From a virus, in the IMG/VR virus record IMGVR_UViG_3300007517_000005, positions 21,512 through 85,511 of that record: a stretch of 64,000 nt of DNA; one strand, given 5' to 3'. Each line of letters starts with the position of its first letter. The stretch's first letter is position 1. The position numbers and the translations under genes were made by a program. The notes under the pieces were generated by a model that did not search any database, was not told the origin of the DNA, and saw nothing but the letters and a program-made list of their open reading frames with translations. Shown here in pieces: positions 9,801 through 19,535 of the stretch.

Positions 9801-12800
9801 CGAATAATCCCCTCGATTGCTGTAAGTACGTAGGCAGTACCTCCATTGATATGGGCTTCTCCTGGTACTCACTCATGAATGCTTGCGATACCCCTAAGTA
9901 AGATGACACCTCCTTCCTCAGTAAAGGGTCATATGTCTGCGCTAATGTATCCCTCACCGAGGACATCTCCGCATCTATAGCTTTGATCCTCATGCCTATC
10001 TCCTCATTAGCTATGCGGTACTCATCACTCGCTAACCAATACTCATCTAAGTACTCACCCCCATTACTACTCGCCTGCTTCCTCAGCATCCCCTGCCTTA
10101 ATGTATTACTCTTCACCCTATCCGTTAGCCTCTGCCTATCATTCATGGCAGTCCCTATCTTGGAGAAGATTACCGTGAAGTTATCACCATCATAATCTAG
10201 TAACCCCAGTGCATGACCTGACATCACGGGCATTAACCCCAGGCTCTTATTGCGTCTCTCATCTAACTGTGACATCCCCTGACTCTCTAAATACACATTC
10301 AAGTTCTTCACTAACCCCACGGCTGTAAATTGCTGTCTCTGTAACTCCGTAGAACCGAATGGGGCTGACCTGAAGACTGTTGCCTGCAATACATCAGATG
10401 TATTTAGAGATACCTGTAATGACTCCATACGCGCTAAGGGGGCCTCAATAGATGTCCACTCACCCCTACCCTTATGTAATGTATCTAAGGCGCTACTTAA
10501 CTCCCTTAACTCTGTGCGGCTTGTCTCTATTAACTCCTTCTGGGAAGTGTCGTAACCATATGCACTATCTACTCTCTCAAGTGATACCAATAGTTCATCT
10601 ATAGATACCTTAGATCTATCCACAGAGTCCGCTAATAACTCCCTACTCTCACCCATCCCTAATCCCTGGAATAGACTCCTATCTATCCTATACGTCTCTA
10701 TACGCCCTCGTACACTACCCTGCCACTGCCCCATACTATCTGCATTGATAGCCCTCCCTAACTGTTCTATGAGGTTCTTATTAGGGACTACCTTCTCACC
10801 CGCTGCCATTGCCTGCTCACGGTTAGCGTACTCCTCACCACCTACCATGAATGATGACATCGTCTCCGTACGTGAGAACAACCCCTCCCACTCCTTCGTG
10901 GCGTTCTCTCTTCTTCTAGGGTCTGCTGCTATCTGCTGTCTCTCTACTATCTCTCTTAACCTCCCTGTCGGGAGTGCTAACGACCTTGTTACCTTATCCC
11001 TCTGCTTACCCGTCCACGATGACTCTACTGTCTCGTACTTCCTATAATAATTACCATCCCCTGACTCTGATACACGTAATTGACTATCGCCCCCTACACT
11101 GTATCTCTTGAACCAAGTACCGCCCTCTTCGTTATAACTACTGCTAGTGTTGAATGCTGTATCGAACTGCCTGCGTTGGTACTCAAGCTGCGATGTAACA
11201 TTACCCTCCGCCTCCCTTAACCTAGTCAGTGTTCCCTTCTTTAATGTTATATCCCCGTACGTGCCAGTAAAGGCCACACTCTGCTCTAGAACGCGCGATA
11301 ACCTCCCTAATGGTGGTAACTCATTAGCTGTTGTCTCTATTAATAAGGATGGTGTAATAGACGTATATGGGTCTATACGGTATGGCTTATCTTTACTAGA
11401 TACGTACTGGTCATCTAACGCTAACCTAGCACGCCTCTCACTACCCTCGTATACCTTCTTACTCCTTAACCATGACTCTAATGCTGGGGGGTTTACTGTC
11501 CTCTCGTAACTGTTCTCCCATACACCACTCGCACTACGCAAGACCTGCTCCCCTAGCTCTACTGCAAAGTAATTACCCTCATTACCCTCTCGTGCACCTA
11601 CTATATCTCTATAACTCCTCACACCTGGTAAGTTCGGGATATCTTCTGTACCCACACGGGAACGGGTATAATCCTTTATCTCCTGCGTTATACGGTCTGC
11701 TTGTACCTGGCTCACACCTATACCAGACCTTGTCTCCATTAGGGTAGATACATGGTTAGCATCTTGTATAGTCCATAACCGGGCCGCTATATATTCCTTC
11801 TGTAGTAAAGGGTTCCTTGTTATGTACTCTACATCCCCTTGCACTGTACGCAATAACATTGAGCCCTTCTCCCCCATACCACCCATTAAGGCATCCCTCT
11901 CCGCTTTCAACAATCGCATGCTATCCCTTGATGCAGGATCGGATAAGGAGCGTGTTACCTCCTCTAATCTCTGACGGCGTAGAGAATCACGTACATCCCC
12001 TGCACCACGCATACCTTCCTCGGGGGCTAAAAACATCCCCTGTGGTAATCCGAATGTGGCGGCGAATGTACCCACAAACCCACGTAATCTCGCCTCCATC
12101 TTCAAGCGTGTACCCGTTGATGCCTCCGCTATCCTCTCCACAATCCCATACGCGGTCACATAATAGTTCTGTAGTGCTTTCACCTCATCTGCTGTGAACT
12201 CTACAGACCCCGCCCCTGTTGCCTTTACCTTCGATAAGGTAGAGAATATATTACCTATTGCAGTTCCTGGACTGAATGCAGATGCTAGTGTTAGTGTACT
12301 CCTCACTAATTCATCTGTATACGATCCATACTGGATACCATATGTTCTTAAGTCCTCTGCACTGGGTAGGTAGAAACTAGTACCTGGTGATACATCGTCG
12401 AACCTCGCAATGATGCGCCCTGACTCCGATGGCATACTATCGAATACCACCGCTGGTAAATGATATATACCTCTCTCATGCGACATCTCTCTGGCTATAG
12501 CTTCTGCCTCCCCCACACCAAATGCCTTAGTCGCTAGTAACTCATATCTCCTACCCACATCCTGTATGGCTGATAGGGATGTACTATACTCACCCCTCCA
12601 CATAGAACCTAACAATGATTGCGTGTGTATACTACTGGGATTACTAGCCTCGAATAATAATGTACTCAACTCACTCCCTAATGTGCGTACATCCCCCACA
12701 CCACTTGCTAGGGCAGTCACTCTCTCTTCAATAGCTATCTGTACCGCCCCACCATAATCTTTATATGACTTCTTCAGGGCCGTTATATCCTCCATCCCTG

Positions 12801-15800
12801 AACCATATATCCCTAAGTTCCTGGACATCGCTAACGGGGTGAATAACTGGGGGTCGAATACTGAACGTATCTCTACATCCTCTATGCCCTGTAACTTCAA
12901 CATCATCATCGTGGCCGTCTCTGTAGTGGCGGTCGATACCAACATATTCGCTAACACTACACGTAACTTCGATAAGTCCCCACCCTCTGTGAACTCCTTC
13001 GCTATCTGCGTGAATGGACGCACTAAGTCAGCATTCTGTAAGGCACCAGTGCCTTTAGTACCTATGGGCTCCTTCGATGATGAATACGCTAAGTCCATCT
13101 TCAAGTACACTGATGCTACAGACTGTGATAACCCCCTCACCATAGCCTGTGCTAACTCTTCTTCAGGGGCCTTACTTAAACCCACAAGACTCATTAACTG
13201 TTCTATTACATCGGGGCGGTAACTTACATCTCCAGGTGTCACCCTCTCATCCCTCATTAACTGCCGCGTTATATCTAAGGCTGTTAATATAGTGGCCGCC
13301 TGCCTCTCTATTGCATTATCTACATTCAAGTACTTACTACTCTTCGTACCCTTAGACATCAACTCACTCAGCGTGGACTTGATACCTGTACCCCCTGACT
13401 TATCTGGGGCACCACTCAAGGCTGATAACATCTGCTCGTTTGTTATATCCATTAACGAGTACATTGACGCAGGGTTCCATGCTTTATCTAATGATGATAG
13501 TAATTCCCTACTCCCTGCCTCGGGGCCCTGTCTCAGACCTATCTGCAGCGCGGTCTCCTTGTACACCCCAGGCATCTCACGAAGTGCTTCATATAAAGCT
13601 GATGATAATGCCCCTTTATCTGGTGTGTCTATGTAATTACTACCGAAGGCTAATAGCATCGCTACTGCAGCCTCTCTCTCACTCATGGCATCTAATACAA
13701 TATTCGCCTTACCCTCGCGTAGTAATGTACCGCCATGCTCTAGTGAGAATGACTTCAGGTTCGATGGGTTCACTAACCCGAATATATCCTTACTCTCTAT
13801 CTCCCCTAATACATTATCTGATGGCTTCCCCTTCCTTAAGGCCGCTATATTCTCGAAGTACGCTGATGTTAAGAATACCGCCACACCTTTGAATAACGAT
13901 GTACCCGAATCTACACGGCTACCACCACTCGGGGACTTAGCCTGCATGTACGTTAACTCATAGAATAACTGGTTCCCACCTCCGCCTGGTAAAGCCCTCA
14001 TTGATAATAGGTACTCTTTACTATCCTCCCCAGGCCTTACCCAGCCCGTCGTAGTGATAGTAGATGCAGATGAACGACCTATCTCCCTACCCTTATTCTC
14101 AATCATTGCCTCTAGCACAGATCTCTGACCCCTATCATCTATTACCTCTTTCGGGAGCGCTAATATGTCCCCTTCCGTTAGTGATGATAGTTCGTGGTTC
14201 GTCACTGCACCAGTTATATGGTTCACCACTATTACCTTTTGTAGTGACTCATCGAACATCACCACATCCCTGGCACTAGCTAATTCCTGACCCCCAGCAT
14301 CCGCCCTAGTCCACGCTACACCTAACATGGATGCCTTTACCTTCTTCGTGGTAGTACGTAAGTTCCCTTCCATAGGACTAGCATCGGGGTTAGCGTAGAA
14401 GTAATCTGAGTACATCCCCGCCATCTGTACCAATGCGAATGATGGGGAGGATGTGAACCCCTTCATACCCGTACTCATTACATCTGATGATATCGCCCTC
14501 ATACGCACTAACTCATGCCCTATACCACCCTCATTGAAGTCCTCGATATCTAATCCCAACTCCATTAGGGAAGACTCGTATGCCTCCATTATTGCTACCT
14601 GCTCACCACTCATCATACCGCGCACACTCATGGCAAAGGATGCAGCTAATACTACATCTTGCTCAGGCATTATCCTATCTACATACTGCTCCACCTGACG
14701 GGGCGTCCATGTGGGGTTCTTGCGTACTAACTTCTCCCTTAATCTCTGCCCTATATCCCTACCATACTCTCTCGCACTAGCTAAGAAGTCCGGGCCCGTA
14801 CCATCCATTGCTGTAGTTAAGGCCTGCGTTAACTTACCCATGCCCCTCTGACCTTGGGTGTTCTTTAATCTCTGTGGTATCTGCGCTACCTTCCCCTTAC
14901 CACCAAACATATATGTCAGTAACTCATCACTGCCTTGCTCATCAAATACTGCTAGGGCCCGCACCTTCGCCTTATCTGATAAGGTAGATGATAATATATC
15001 CTCCCTTGTAGTAGAGAATCCCACACCCATTGAGGATGTCACCCTATGGTGCATTATCGTATCTACTGCTGTACCTCTCTGCCCGAATAGTGTGAGACCT
15101 GTATCTGTAGACGTACCTTCATTATTAGTCCCACCCGCTACATTACGGTGTAGTCCGGGCGTACCTATTGATGAATAAGGACTGATTGCTCTAGGTATTG
15201 CTATAGCCCTTGTTGCTAGTGAATGGAACGGTGTCCCTTCTAAGTTCTGTAGTACCTCTTGGTACTCATTCGTTGCACTATACATCGGTAGTCTGAACCA
15301 CCCCTGAGCACCGCTATACTGTGACACCTGCGCCGATAATAAGAAGGGCTCCATCATCGCCCCTGACATCTTATTGATGCCCGATGATAGCATCTCCATA
15401 TATGACGCATTAGATTGCGCTACAGTTGCTTGGACTACCGCTAACCTGAAGTCCGCACTGGTGTCTAGTAATGGTAATAACATATCAACTATGTCACTAC
15501 TATAACTGCCCGCCCTCTTTATCCTCGCCTTACTTAAGTCTCCATCTGATATAGGTACTGATGCCCTAGCTTCTACATCAGACTTATTCTCTAACTTGTA
15601 CTGCTCATACTCGGATGCCGTGTACCCATATGACATTGATGATAGTAAGTGCTGTACATTATCTATTATTCCCCCTAGCTCATTAGATACATCCTTACCT
15701 CTTACCTCCTGACCAGTCCATGCGCGTGCCTTCTGTAGGGCGCCATCTACATCCCCCCTCAATCTCCTCGCTAATGTATCCGATAGGTTGGTAATACTAC

Positions 15801-18516
15801 TCCTATCACTCTCCCCAGCCTGCTGTATCAGATCCCCTGTAGGTGTGAAACTATCTAAATACTTCTGTACTAATGTCCTCTTCTCACCCTCTGATAAATG
15901 TGATAGGTACTGCTCTGGACCCCACACTAATAACCTATTCGTACTCTCCAATAATAATGTCGATACTAGTGATAGTGTTGTACCTATAGGGTTCATTACC
16001 GCTGCCTTATTTGGGGCTACAGTCACGAACTTCTTATTCAATGCCTCCGCTCTACCTAGTAATACATCCTGCCCTATACCACGGGATATATCCTCTACCC
16101 GTATATTCAATGAGGCTGCACTACTATTGTGGATAAGAGATCTCGATATCACGCGCCCCTTTGTTATATCTAATACGTACCCCTCATCACCCCCCATACC
16201 CCCCGCAAGGGTCGTATAATCCCATCTGAATCTAGGTCCATTACCCTGTACCCTCTCAAACCCCTCACCAAACCCTGCTAACTGCCGGGCGTCCATGCTC
16301 AGTGATAAACCTATACGCTCTGTTCCAGACTTACCACCATATTTATATGACACCTCCCCCACACCTAATGTGGTAGTTAACTCTGTCAACCGTGCATGTA
16401 ACTCCCCTAACCTAACCTTATCTACCTTATCCTCGTACCACGCGGACGTGGGCCTCCCTTGTACATCCCCTAACTCTGTGCGTGTTAATGTACCCCAATC
16501 TTTACTGAATGATTGACGGGCTAGCTCTAGCTCCGCATTCAACTCCTCCTGTGATAGTGAGTAAGGGCCCGTCCTTGCCTTACCCTGTATCATGGCTAAC
16601 CCCATCTCCCTATTAGTTCTCTCTATCTCCTGGGGGGATGTATTGAACTCTGGTGCGTGCATAGAGAAAGGCCCTAGGTTAGATGAGCCTGAGTAGAACG
16701 ATCTCGCCTTATCTATATCCCCTACTGCTGCCTGGGTAGAACCATTAATGATTGACTCAGTTACTAAGTACTGTTTTGAGTGCTGCATTGGTACAGTAGT
16801 CAACCTTATGTTCCCAGAGGTCATCGCTAGTAATTGCCTTGCATAACTCTCATTGAACCCCTCCGCTAATGTACTTCCCGTGGCTGCTTCTACTCTCCGC
16901 ATGAAGCTCTTCACGGGGTTACTTACATCGTACCCAACACGTGATACTAACTCTTCTAATGAGTTAATAGGTAATCCCGTACCCTTGAATATAGCCTCTG
17001 TACGCTCGTACATCGGAGTAAGGACGTGCTCAGAGTAGTTCCTATTATCTATTGCTAGGAAGGCTCTATTACCTATTACTAAATCTAGTAGCTCTGTTTG
17101 TATACCCTTCATGATGGGGCCGCGGACTGTGCTAGGGCTATCAAACTTACCCATCTCCCCATGCAACATCTCATTGAACATAGTGTCCTCGTGGTACAAC
17201 AAGAACACTTGATTCAATATCCCATAGAACTTCTTATCCGATGGGCTACGCATCATATCCAACGTCTCCCGTAAGTGCTCATACGTCTCCGCTGACCCTA
17301 CTATCTGCCCCTGGTTTAGGCGTAACTGTTCTGTGGGATCTTTTCGTAAAGCATCACGATTACCCACAGATGTCTGTAACTGCTTGAATAACTTATCAGA
17401 ACTAGATATTAGTACCTCTTCCTCGCGTGTGGGTGTCATCCCCTGATTCCTGTACTGCTCCTCAGAGTACTCACGAGTCTGTAATCTACGCACTACCTCA
17501 TAGTTACTACCCGCCTGATTCACATCATTACCCACAGGGGCTGTTAAGTTGAGACTACCTATCACCCCAAACTTATCAGTCACCATTACCTTCTGGTGAC
17601 TCTTCCTATCCTGTACGAATAACTCTATATCACCTCTCTCCCCTAATGCTTCTTTAACCCTCCTCAACCTCTCTAGTGATAGTAGGTTAGGGCCTAATAT
17701 ATCGAACCCCTTCTGCCCCTGCATTCCCTCATCTGGTAACGATAGGCGCACTGATACCTTGATGCCAGGAGTATCCCTTACTTTCTGTTCTAGCGCATCT
17801 AGTACTGTTCTATTCTGTAATTGGTATAGGTCTATTACTATCTCACGCTCTGCCTGATCTATCACATCTACTATCAGACCCACACCGGGGCGCCTTATAT
17901 ATGGATCCCCTAATGTACCGAACGTACCCTTCTGCGATAATGTCCTCGTCTCTCTATTCAATCTACTCATGCGGGTCTGTAATTGCGTAGCAGGTAATGT
18001 GTCCTTACTCACTAACACATCTACTATTTCTGTCGTGCGCTGCCTCAATGAGTATGAGAATGCGTCCTCATCTTCACCCCATGCTTGTGACCTGTTTAAG
18101 CCCGTGTATGTACCGCTGGGCATATCGTAGAATGTCTTGAATACAGAGCGTGATGCCTCTCCAGCCTCGTATCCCTTCTCACTAAAGAAGTCACCATGCA
18201 ATGACTTCAATACATCCTTACCTTCTGATAGTAGTGACTGTATGTCAGACCCGAATGTTGATATAGCACCACGGCTTAACTGCTCTAATGCTGACTCATT
18301 ACTCAAGCGGGATAAGTCAAACTTCTCCCCTACCTGATTGAGCGGAGGTGTCCTTGTACCACTGCGGGCATTATATGGTTCTGATGTGTACGGTCTCTTA
18401 TTACCTACCGCACTCGCTGTGCGTATAGACTTACTCTTACCCCTGACTGCCTTCCTTGCAGCCCTCCTTGCTTTAGAGAACCACTTCCTTGATAGTGCCC
18501 GCACCTTCCTTAACAT
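6829..18516 (-). CDS. Giant virion protein with PLD domain and DYDGD polymerase-like motif
   Basis: A protein of 3895 residues. The first 45 residues are very basic. Next comes a phospholipase D-type domain with two HKD-like motifs: 'HQKVMVTD' then 'GSLNL' (about residue 307) and a second, degenerate 'HSKQYLVTE' then 'NGST' (about 579). Around residues 2774-2778 is 'GHALGLLDYDGDNFTVIF', with a DxDGD motif like the metal-binding loop of two-barrel RNA polymerases. The last 350 residues hold several glycine-rich hydrophobic stretches (for example 'VLSSVLGMLTSVIGGEVAVH') that could cross a membrane. Most of the rest is helical. Its place in the structural operon and its size suggest an ejected tape-measure or virion-polymerase protein. 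A family C repeat is embedded in frame near residue 2510. AGGAGAG precedes the ATG at 18516. Confidence 0.6.
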   Translation of the reverse strand: MLRKVRALSRKWFSKARRAARKAVRGKSKSIRTASAVGNKRPYTSEPYNARSGTRTPPLNQVGEKFDLSRLSNESALEQLSRGAISTFGSDIQSLLSEGKDVLKSLHGDFFSEKGYEAGEASRSVFKTFYDMPSGTYTGLNRSQAWGEDEDAFSYSLRQRTTEIVDVLVSKDTLPATQLQTRMSRLNRETRTLSQKGTFGTLGDPYIRRPGVGLIVDVIDQAEREIVIDLYQLQNRTVLDALEQKVRDTPGIKVSVRLSLPDEGMQGQKGFDILGPNLLSLERLRRVKEALGERGDIELFVQDRKSHQKVMVTDKFGVIGSLNLTAPVGNDVNQAGSNYEVVRRLQTREYSEEQYRNQGMTPTREEEVLISSSDKLFKQLQTSVGNRDALRKDPTEQLRLNQGQIVGSAETYEHLRETLDMMRSPSDKKFYGILNQVFLLYHEDTMFNEMLHGEMGKFDSPSTVRGPIMKGIQTELLDLVIGNRAFLAIDNRNYSEHVLTPMYERTEAIFKGTGLPINSLEELVSRVGYDVSNPVKSFMRRVEAATGSTLAEGFNESYARQLLAMTSGNIRLTTVPMQHSKQYLVTESIINGSTQAAVGDIDKARSFYSGSSNLGPFSMHAPEFNTSPQEIERTNREMGLAMIQGKARTGPYSLSQEELNAELELARQSFSKDWGTLTRTELGDVQGRPTSAWYEDKVDKVRLGELHARLTELTTTLGVGEVSYKYGGKSGTERIGLSLSMDARQLAGFGEGFERVQGNGPRFRWDYTTLAGGMGGDEGYVLDITKGRVISRSLIHNSSAASLNIRVEDISRGIGQDVLLGRAEALNKKFVTVAPNKAAVMNPIGTTLSLVSTLLLESTNRLLVWGPEQYLSHLSEGEKRTLVQKYLDSFTPTGDLIQQAGESDRSSITNLSDTLARRLRGDVDGALQKARAWTGQEVRGKDVSNELGGIIDNVQHLLSSMSYGYTASEYEQYKLENKSDVEARASVPISDGDLSKARIKRAGSYSSDIVDMLLPLLDTSADFRLAVVQATVAQSNASYMEMLSSGINKMSGAMMEPFLLSAQVSQYSGAQGWFRLPMYSATNEYQEVLQNLEGTPFHSLATRAIAIPRAISPYSSIGTPGLHRNVAGGTNNEGTSTDTGLTLFGQRGTAVDTIMHHRVTSSMGVGFSTTREDILSSTLSDKAKVRALAVFDEQGSDELLTYMFGGKGKVAQIPQRLKNTQGQRGMGKLTQALTTAMDGTGPDFLASAREYGRDIGQRLREKLVRKNPTWTPRQVEQYVDRIMPEQDVVLAASFAMSVRGMMSGEQVAIMEAYESSLMELGLDIEDFNEGGIGHELVRMRAISSDVMSTGMKGFTSSPSFALVQMAGMYSDYFYANPDASPMEGNLRTTTKKVKASMLGVAWTRADAGGQELASARDVVMFDESLQKVIVVNHITGAVTNHELSSLTEGDILALPKEVIDDRGQRSVLEAMIENKGREIGRSSASTITTTGWVRPGEDSKEYLLSMRALPGGGGNQLFYELTYMQAKSPSGGSRVDSGTSLFKGVAVFLTSAYFENIAALRKGKPSDNVLGEIESKDIFGLVNPSNLKSFSLEHGGTLLREGKANIVLDAMSEREAAVAMLLAFGSNYIDTPDKGALSSALYEALREMPGVYKETALQIGLRQGPEAGSRELLSSLDKAWNPASMYSLMDITNEQMLSALSGAPDKSGGTGIKSTLSELMSKGTKSSKYLNVDNAIERQAATILTALDITRQLMRDERVTPGDVSYRPDVIEQLMSLVGLSKAPEEELAQAMVRGLSQSVASVYLKMDLAYSSSKEPIGTKGTGALQNADLVRPFTQIAKEFTEGGDLSKLRVVLANMLVSTATTETATMMMLKLQGIEDVEIRSVFDPQLFTPLAMSRNLGIYGSGMEDITALKKSYKDYGGAVQIAIEERVTALASGVGDVRTLGSELSTLLFEASNPSSIHTQSLLGSMWRGEYSTSLSAIQDVGRRYELLATKAFGVGEAEAIAREMSHERGIYHLPAVVFDSMPSESGRIIARFDDVSPGTSFYLPSAEDLRTYGIQYGSYTDELVRSTLTLASAFSPGTAIGNIFSTLSKVKATGAGSVEFTADEVKALQNYYVTAYGIVERIAEASTGTRLKMEARLRGFVGTFAATFGLPQGMFLAPEEGMRGAGDVRDSLRRQRLEEVTRSLSDPASRDSMRLLKAERDALMGGMGEKGSMLLRTVQGDVEYITRNPLLQKEYIAARLWTIQDANHVSTLMETRSGIGVSQVQADRITQEIKDYTRSRVGTEDIPNLPGVRSYRDIVGAREGNEGNYFAVELGEQVLRSASGVWENSYERTVNPPALESWLRSKKVYEGSERRARLALDDQYVSSKDKPYRIDPYTSITPSLLIETTANELPPLGRLSRVLEQSVAFTGTYGDITLKKGTLTRLREAEGNVTSQLEYQRRQFDTAFNTSSSYNEEGGTWFKRYSVGGDSQLRVSESGDGNYYRKYETVESSWTGKQRDKVTRSLALPTGRLREIVERQQIAADPRRRENATKEWEGLFSRTETMSSFMVGGEEYANREQAMAAGEKVVPNKNLIEQLGRAINADSMGQWQGSVRGRIETYRIDRSLFQGLGMGESRELLADSVDRSKVSIDELLVSLERVDSAYGYDTSQKELIETSRTELRELSSALDTLHKGRGEWTSIEAPLARMESLQVSLNTSDVLQATVFRSAPFGSTELQRQQFTAVGLVKNLNVYLESQGMSQLDERRNKSLGLMPVMSGHALGLLDYDGDNFTVIFSKIGTAMNDRQRLTDRVKSNTLRQGMLRKQASSNGGEYLDEYWLASDEYRIANEEIGMRIKAIDAEMSSVRDTLAQTYDPLLRKEVSSYLGVSQAFMSEYQEKPISMEVLPTYLQQSRGLFGGVQGVAHDNNIMALHATMESIHATEDFRSALSSLKQGASISEALSTSNIDTSVMLKDVSDNHFRELLTNNPSLRADVITKMMESILAKPEQDVSSSLMEGAAQLSSSEVAVSNYSKYMGMGSGASMSPTVYDMLTKTLGVAGGDILGKSYNALVGTLFRDSPLIALSHVLGGEGGSTVMDSMKEYYAGTTMADDVEGTFNQVHIEAKRAESLQAFMKSAQQLLRDSIKFKGDTDVLGDLQKTHGEYQKYIDQGDDASARAVLSEMAGKLGPGPGLRSYMQLSTLIETSSNNVYGKPLTGIDDSSIAFLSKEYKISSNEEMTRLSSEMRDRGVDVSDGTIGDVVRYKVARDMRATITAFRYELGSKDNQPFLDTIWSGIRGFLGVGEDVDRDEAMDRKFISDPSLKADIGAALSKDANEWWDEASSKNKALMLALVDEGRKQTDPIFGSVGEGLNQFVTLETLRKKAGKLGGGRSQTMSGISTELADTDITIALMNSSMNGIDPEAASHYMTVMKDFMGDSTGMEQVLGQTQGGRSFLELNSVSGVGVRVINKKDGGIRVGYHDDPLGEGESYRKFNVRNSAGEVIGEHSSPMGFLDVALEATSTGQRRRLLDNIGDAFNSQTMHSDQSWAGTISSALGASLPEAEVLSATIRRLSEQKVSKGMTAQQASQEAIVEARDPLHQAETREIRGREMGDASTPIISAALRAQAVTSNPPRAVLTGMNPGAQAASHARHSQEMHDAVGRMHDMNDMVLGAGLTLLGSLMATGSINENTIGQVVGGTVSMLGYSQMGRPGVASVLGQSFRARMAHAESKGSQDEGEWVRRWVGREVGFFMGAAVIAPAIMGGAERILSKFSPLRVDRPMDVDRYKGWKAASNTLGGAVLSSVLGMLTSVIGGEVAVHGTNLIPSLGIVESFVRSMSETESKRQDMIGERLAQVGEGTVMDDDGDPMRAAIEVSYVMDNPTTDFSAYPSGESDYSEGDDWEVNVVG
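10959..10986 (-). repeat. Family C palindromic repeat inside the giant gene
   Basis: A full family C copy (CTCCCTGTCGGGAGTGCTAA core) read in frame on the minus strand, giving the peptide RSLALPTGR in the giant protein. The same peptide, from the same repeat and frame, appears in the unrelated protein at 37352-37720. Confidence 0.85.
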
Positions 18517-18554
18517 CTTCACTCTCCTACTACCTATACCATCGCAAGACTATT

Positions 18555-18926
18555 ATGTGCACTAATGAATTAGATAATCTGTTCCAAGAGGTGAACGCAC
18601 TCGCTAGTGCCGTATGGCTACGACCCTTGGGGAGTACCATACCCTCCACTGATAGCCCAGCTATGCTAGAAGCTACCTACCTACTTGTACACTACACTAC
18701 TAGACTACATGCCTATCTACTACAAGAGGGCATAGCTTGTACTTATAAACCCTCTAGAGGCCCGCAGACAATTACTGTACACATAGATGGTTACTACCCC
18801 TTCACTGTGTCTGTATGGTTCCATCTCATATACGTTGAGCTATATGATTGTATTACTGTACAAGATGTACTCAGTGAAGTTAAGAAGGTGATCGAGCGGG
18901 ATAAGAGCTTGCAAAGACTTACATAA
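18555..18926 (+). CDS. Unknown protein with embedded family A repeat
   Basis: A 123-residue protein of unknown function beginning 'MCTNELDNLFQEVNALAS'. The C-terminal half mixes strands and helices ('ITVHIDGYYPFTVSVWF'). A family A repeat is inserted in frame near residue 20, encoding 'AVWLRPLGS'. It diverges from the giant gene, 38 bases away. No Shine-Dalgarno sequence is seen before the ATG; a start further upstream would overlap the giant gene's leader and is less likely. Confidence 0.55.
   Translation: MCTNELDNLFQEVNALASAVWLRPLGSTIPSTDSPAMLEATYLLVHYTTRLHAYLLQEGIACTYKPSRGPQTITVHIDGYYPFTVSVWFHLIYVELYDCITVQDVLSEVKKVIERDKSLQRLT
18606..18636 (-). repeat. Family A repeat within a coding region
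   Basis: Family A copy in reverse orientation (GTGCCGTATGGCTACGACCC) read in frame by the plus-strand gene. Confidence 0.8.
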
Positions 18927-18950
18927 CTACTACTAGGTCGCTACACTCAC

Positions 18951-19012
18951 AGCGTTGCTAGGTACACTCACCATGACTATAAGCGTTGCTAGGTACACTC
19001 ACCATGACTATA
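18951..19012 (+). repeat. 31-bp tandem direct repeat built on half a family B element
   Basis: Two adjacent identical 31-base units (18951-18981 and 18982-19012). Each begins with AGCGTTGCTAGG, the right half of a family B repeat, and continues with ACACTCACCATGACTATA. A family B left half (AGGTCGCTAC) precedes the first unit. Confidence 0.85.
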
Positions 19013-19167
19013 ATTCTCTCTAACAATACTTCCGCTACCCTTACATTTAAAGAGTCTAGGTCACAGTGAAGGGCTTCTAAACTAATAGTAGATGTAGCCT
19101 GCACTGCCTCGTACCCCACGCCGAACTTTAATATAGATGATGTAATGTTATTCCTTACAAGTACCAC
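18958..19167 (-). CDS. Small hypothetical protein
   Basis: A 69-codon frame opening with GTG. Its middle ('VGYEAVQATSTISLEALH' then 'VRVAEVLLERIIVMVSV') has the composition of real protein, while the C-terminal residues come from the tandem repeat at 18951-19012. It may be the tail of a gene that lost its start. No family is recognised. Confidence 0.33.
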   Translation of the reverse strand: MVLVRNNITSSILKFGVGYEAVQATSTISLEALHCDLDSLNVRVAEVLLERIIVMVSVPSNAYSHGECT

Positions 19168-19199
19168 CCATAAACCTTCTATTAAAGCCTATGGCGCAG

Positions 19200-19229
19200 G
19201 TGCCGCATGGCTGCGACCCTTGAGGAGGT
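19200..19229 (-). repeat. Family A repeat placed at a ribosome site
   Basis: Reverse family A copy (TGCCGCATGGCTGCGACCC) that ends with GAGGAGGT directly before the ATG at 19230, so the repeat itself could supply the Shine-Dalgarno sequence, although the spacing is very short. Confidence 0.7.
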
Positions 19230-19535
19230 ATGTGCGGTGAAGTAACCGTGGACTCATTACTATGGGTGGGGCCACTTGATGAGGTCGTTAGCACTCCCGA
19301 CAGCGAGGTAAATACCGGCACTCGATCTCTTAGAGAACTGTGGGTTAGTGAAGTCGATAAATATAACTCTCTCCTAGCGCATATAAAGTTACCGACCATA
19401 CCTGTAGATACAGATAGGGGGATTATTTATACCTTATCTATACCTATTGATGATTATGATGGAGCTATATCCTTTGAGGTAAATGTACAAGTACTACATG
19501 ACACAGTTTGTACATCATTTTGTTTATGGTGGTAG
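19230..19535 (+). CDS. Unknown small protein with family C repeat
   Basis: A 101-residue protein of unknown function. The C-terminal half alternates hydrophobic and polar residues ('IIYTLSIPIDDYDGAISFEV'), as in a small beta-rich fold. Residues 19-29 come from a family C repeat read in frame ('VVSTPDSEV'). It overlaps the next gene slightly. A minus-strand frame covers the same place but looks less like protein. Confidence 0.5.
   Translation: MCGEVTVDSLLWVGPLDEVVSTPDSEVNTGTRSLRELWVSEVDKYNSLLAHIKLPTIPVDTDRGIIYTLSIPIDDYDGAISFEVNVQVLHDTVCTSFCLWW

Noticed and set aside
6829-18516. Long plus-strand frames inside the giant minus-strand gene
   Set aside because: They are antisense shadows with serine/leucine/proline-biased composition and no ribosome sites; the minus frame is open throughout.
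19148-19399. An 83-codon minus-strand gene
   Set aside because: It overlaps a plus-strand frame with better protein character and is largely made of repeat sequence.
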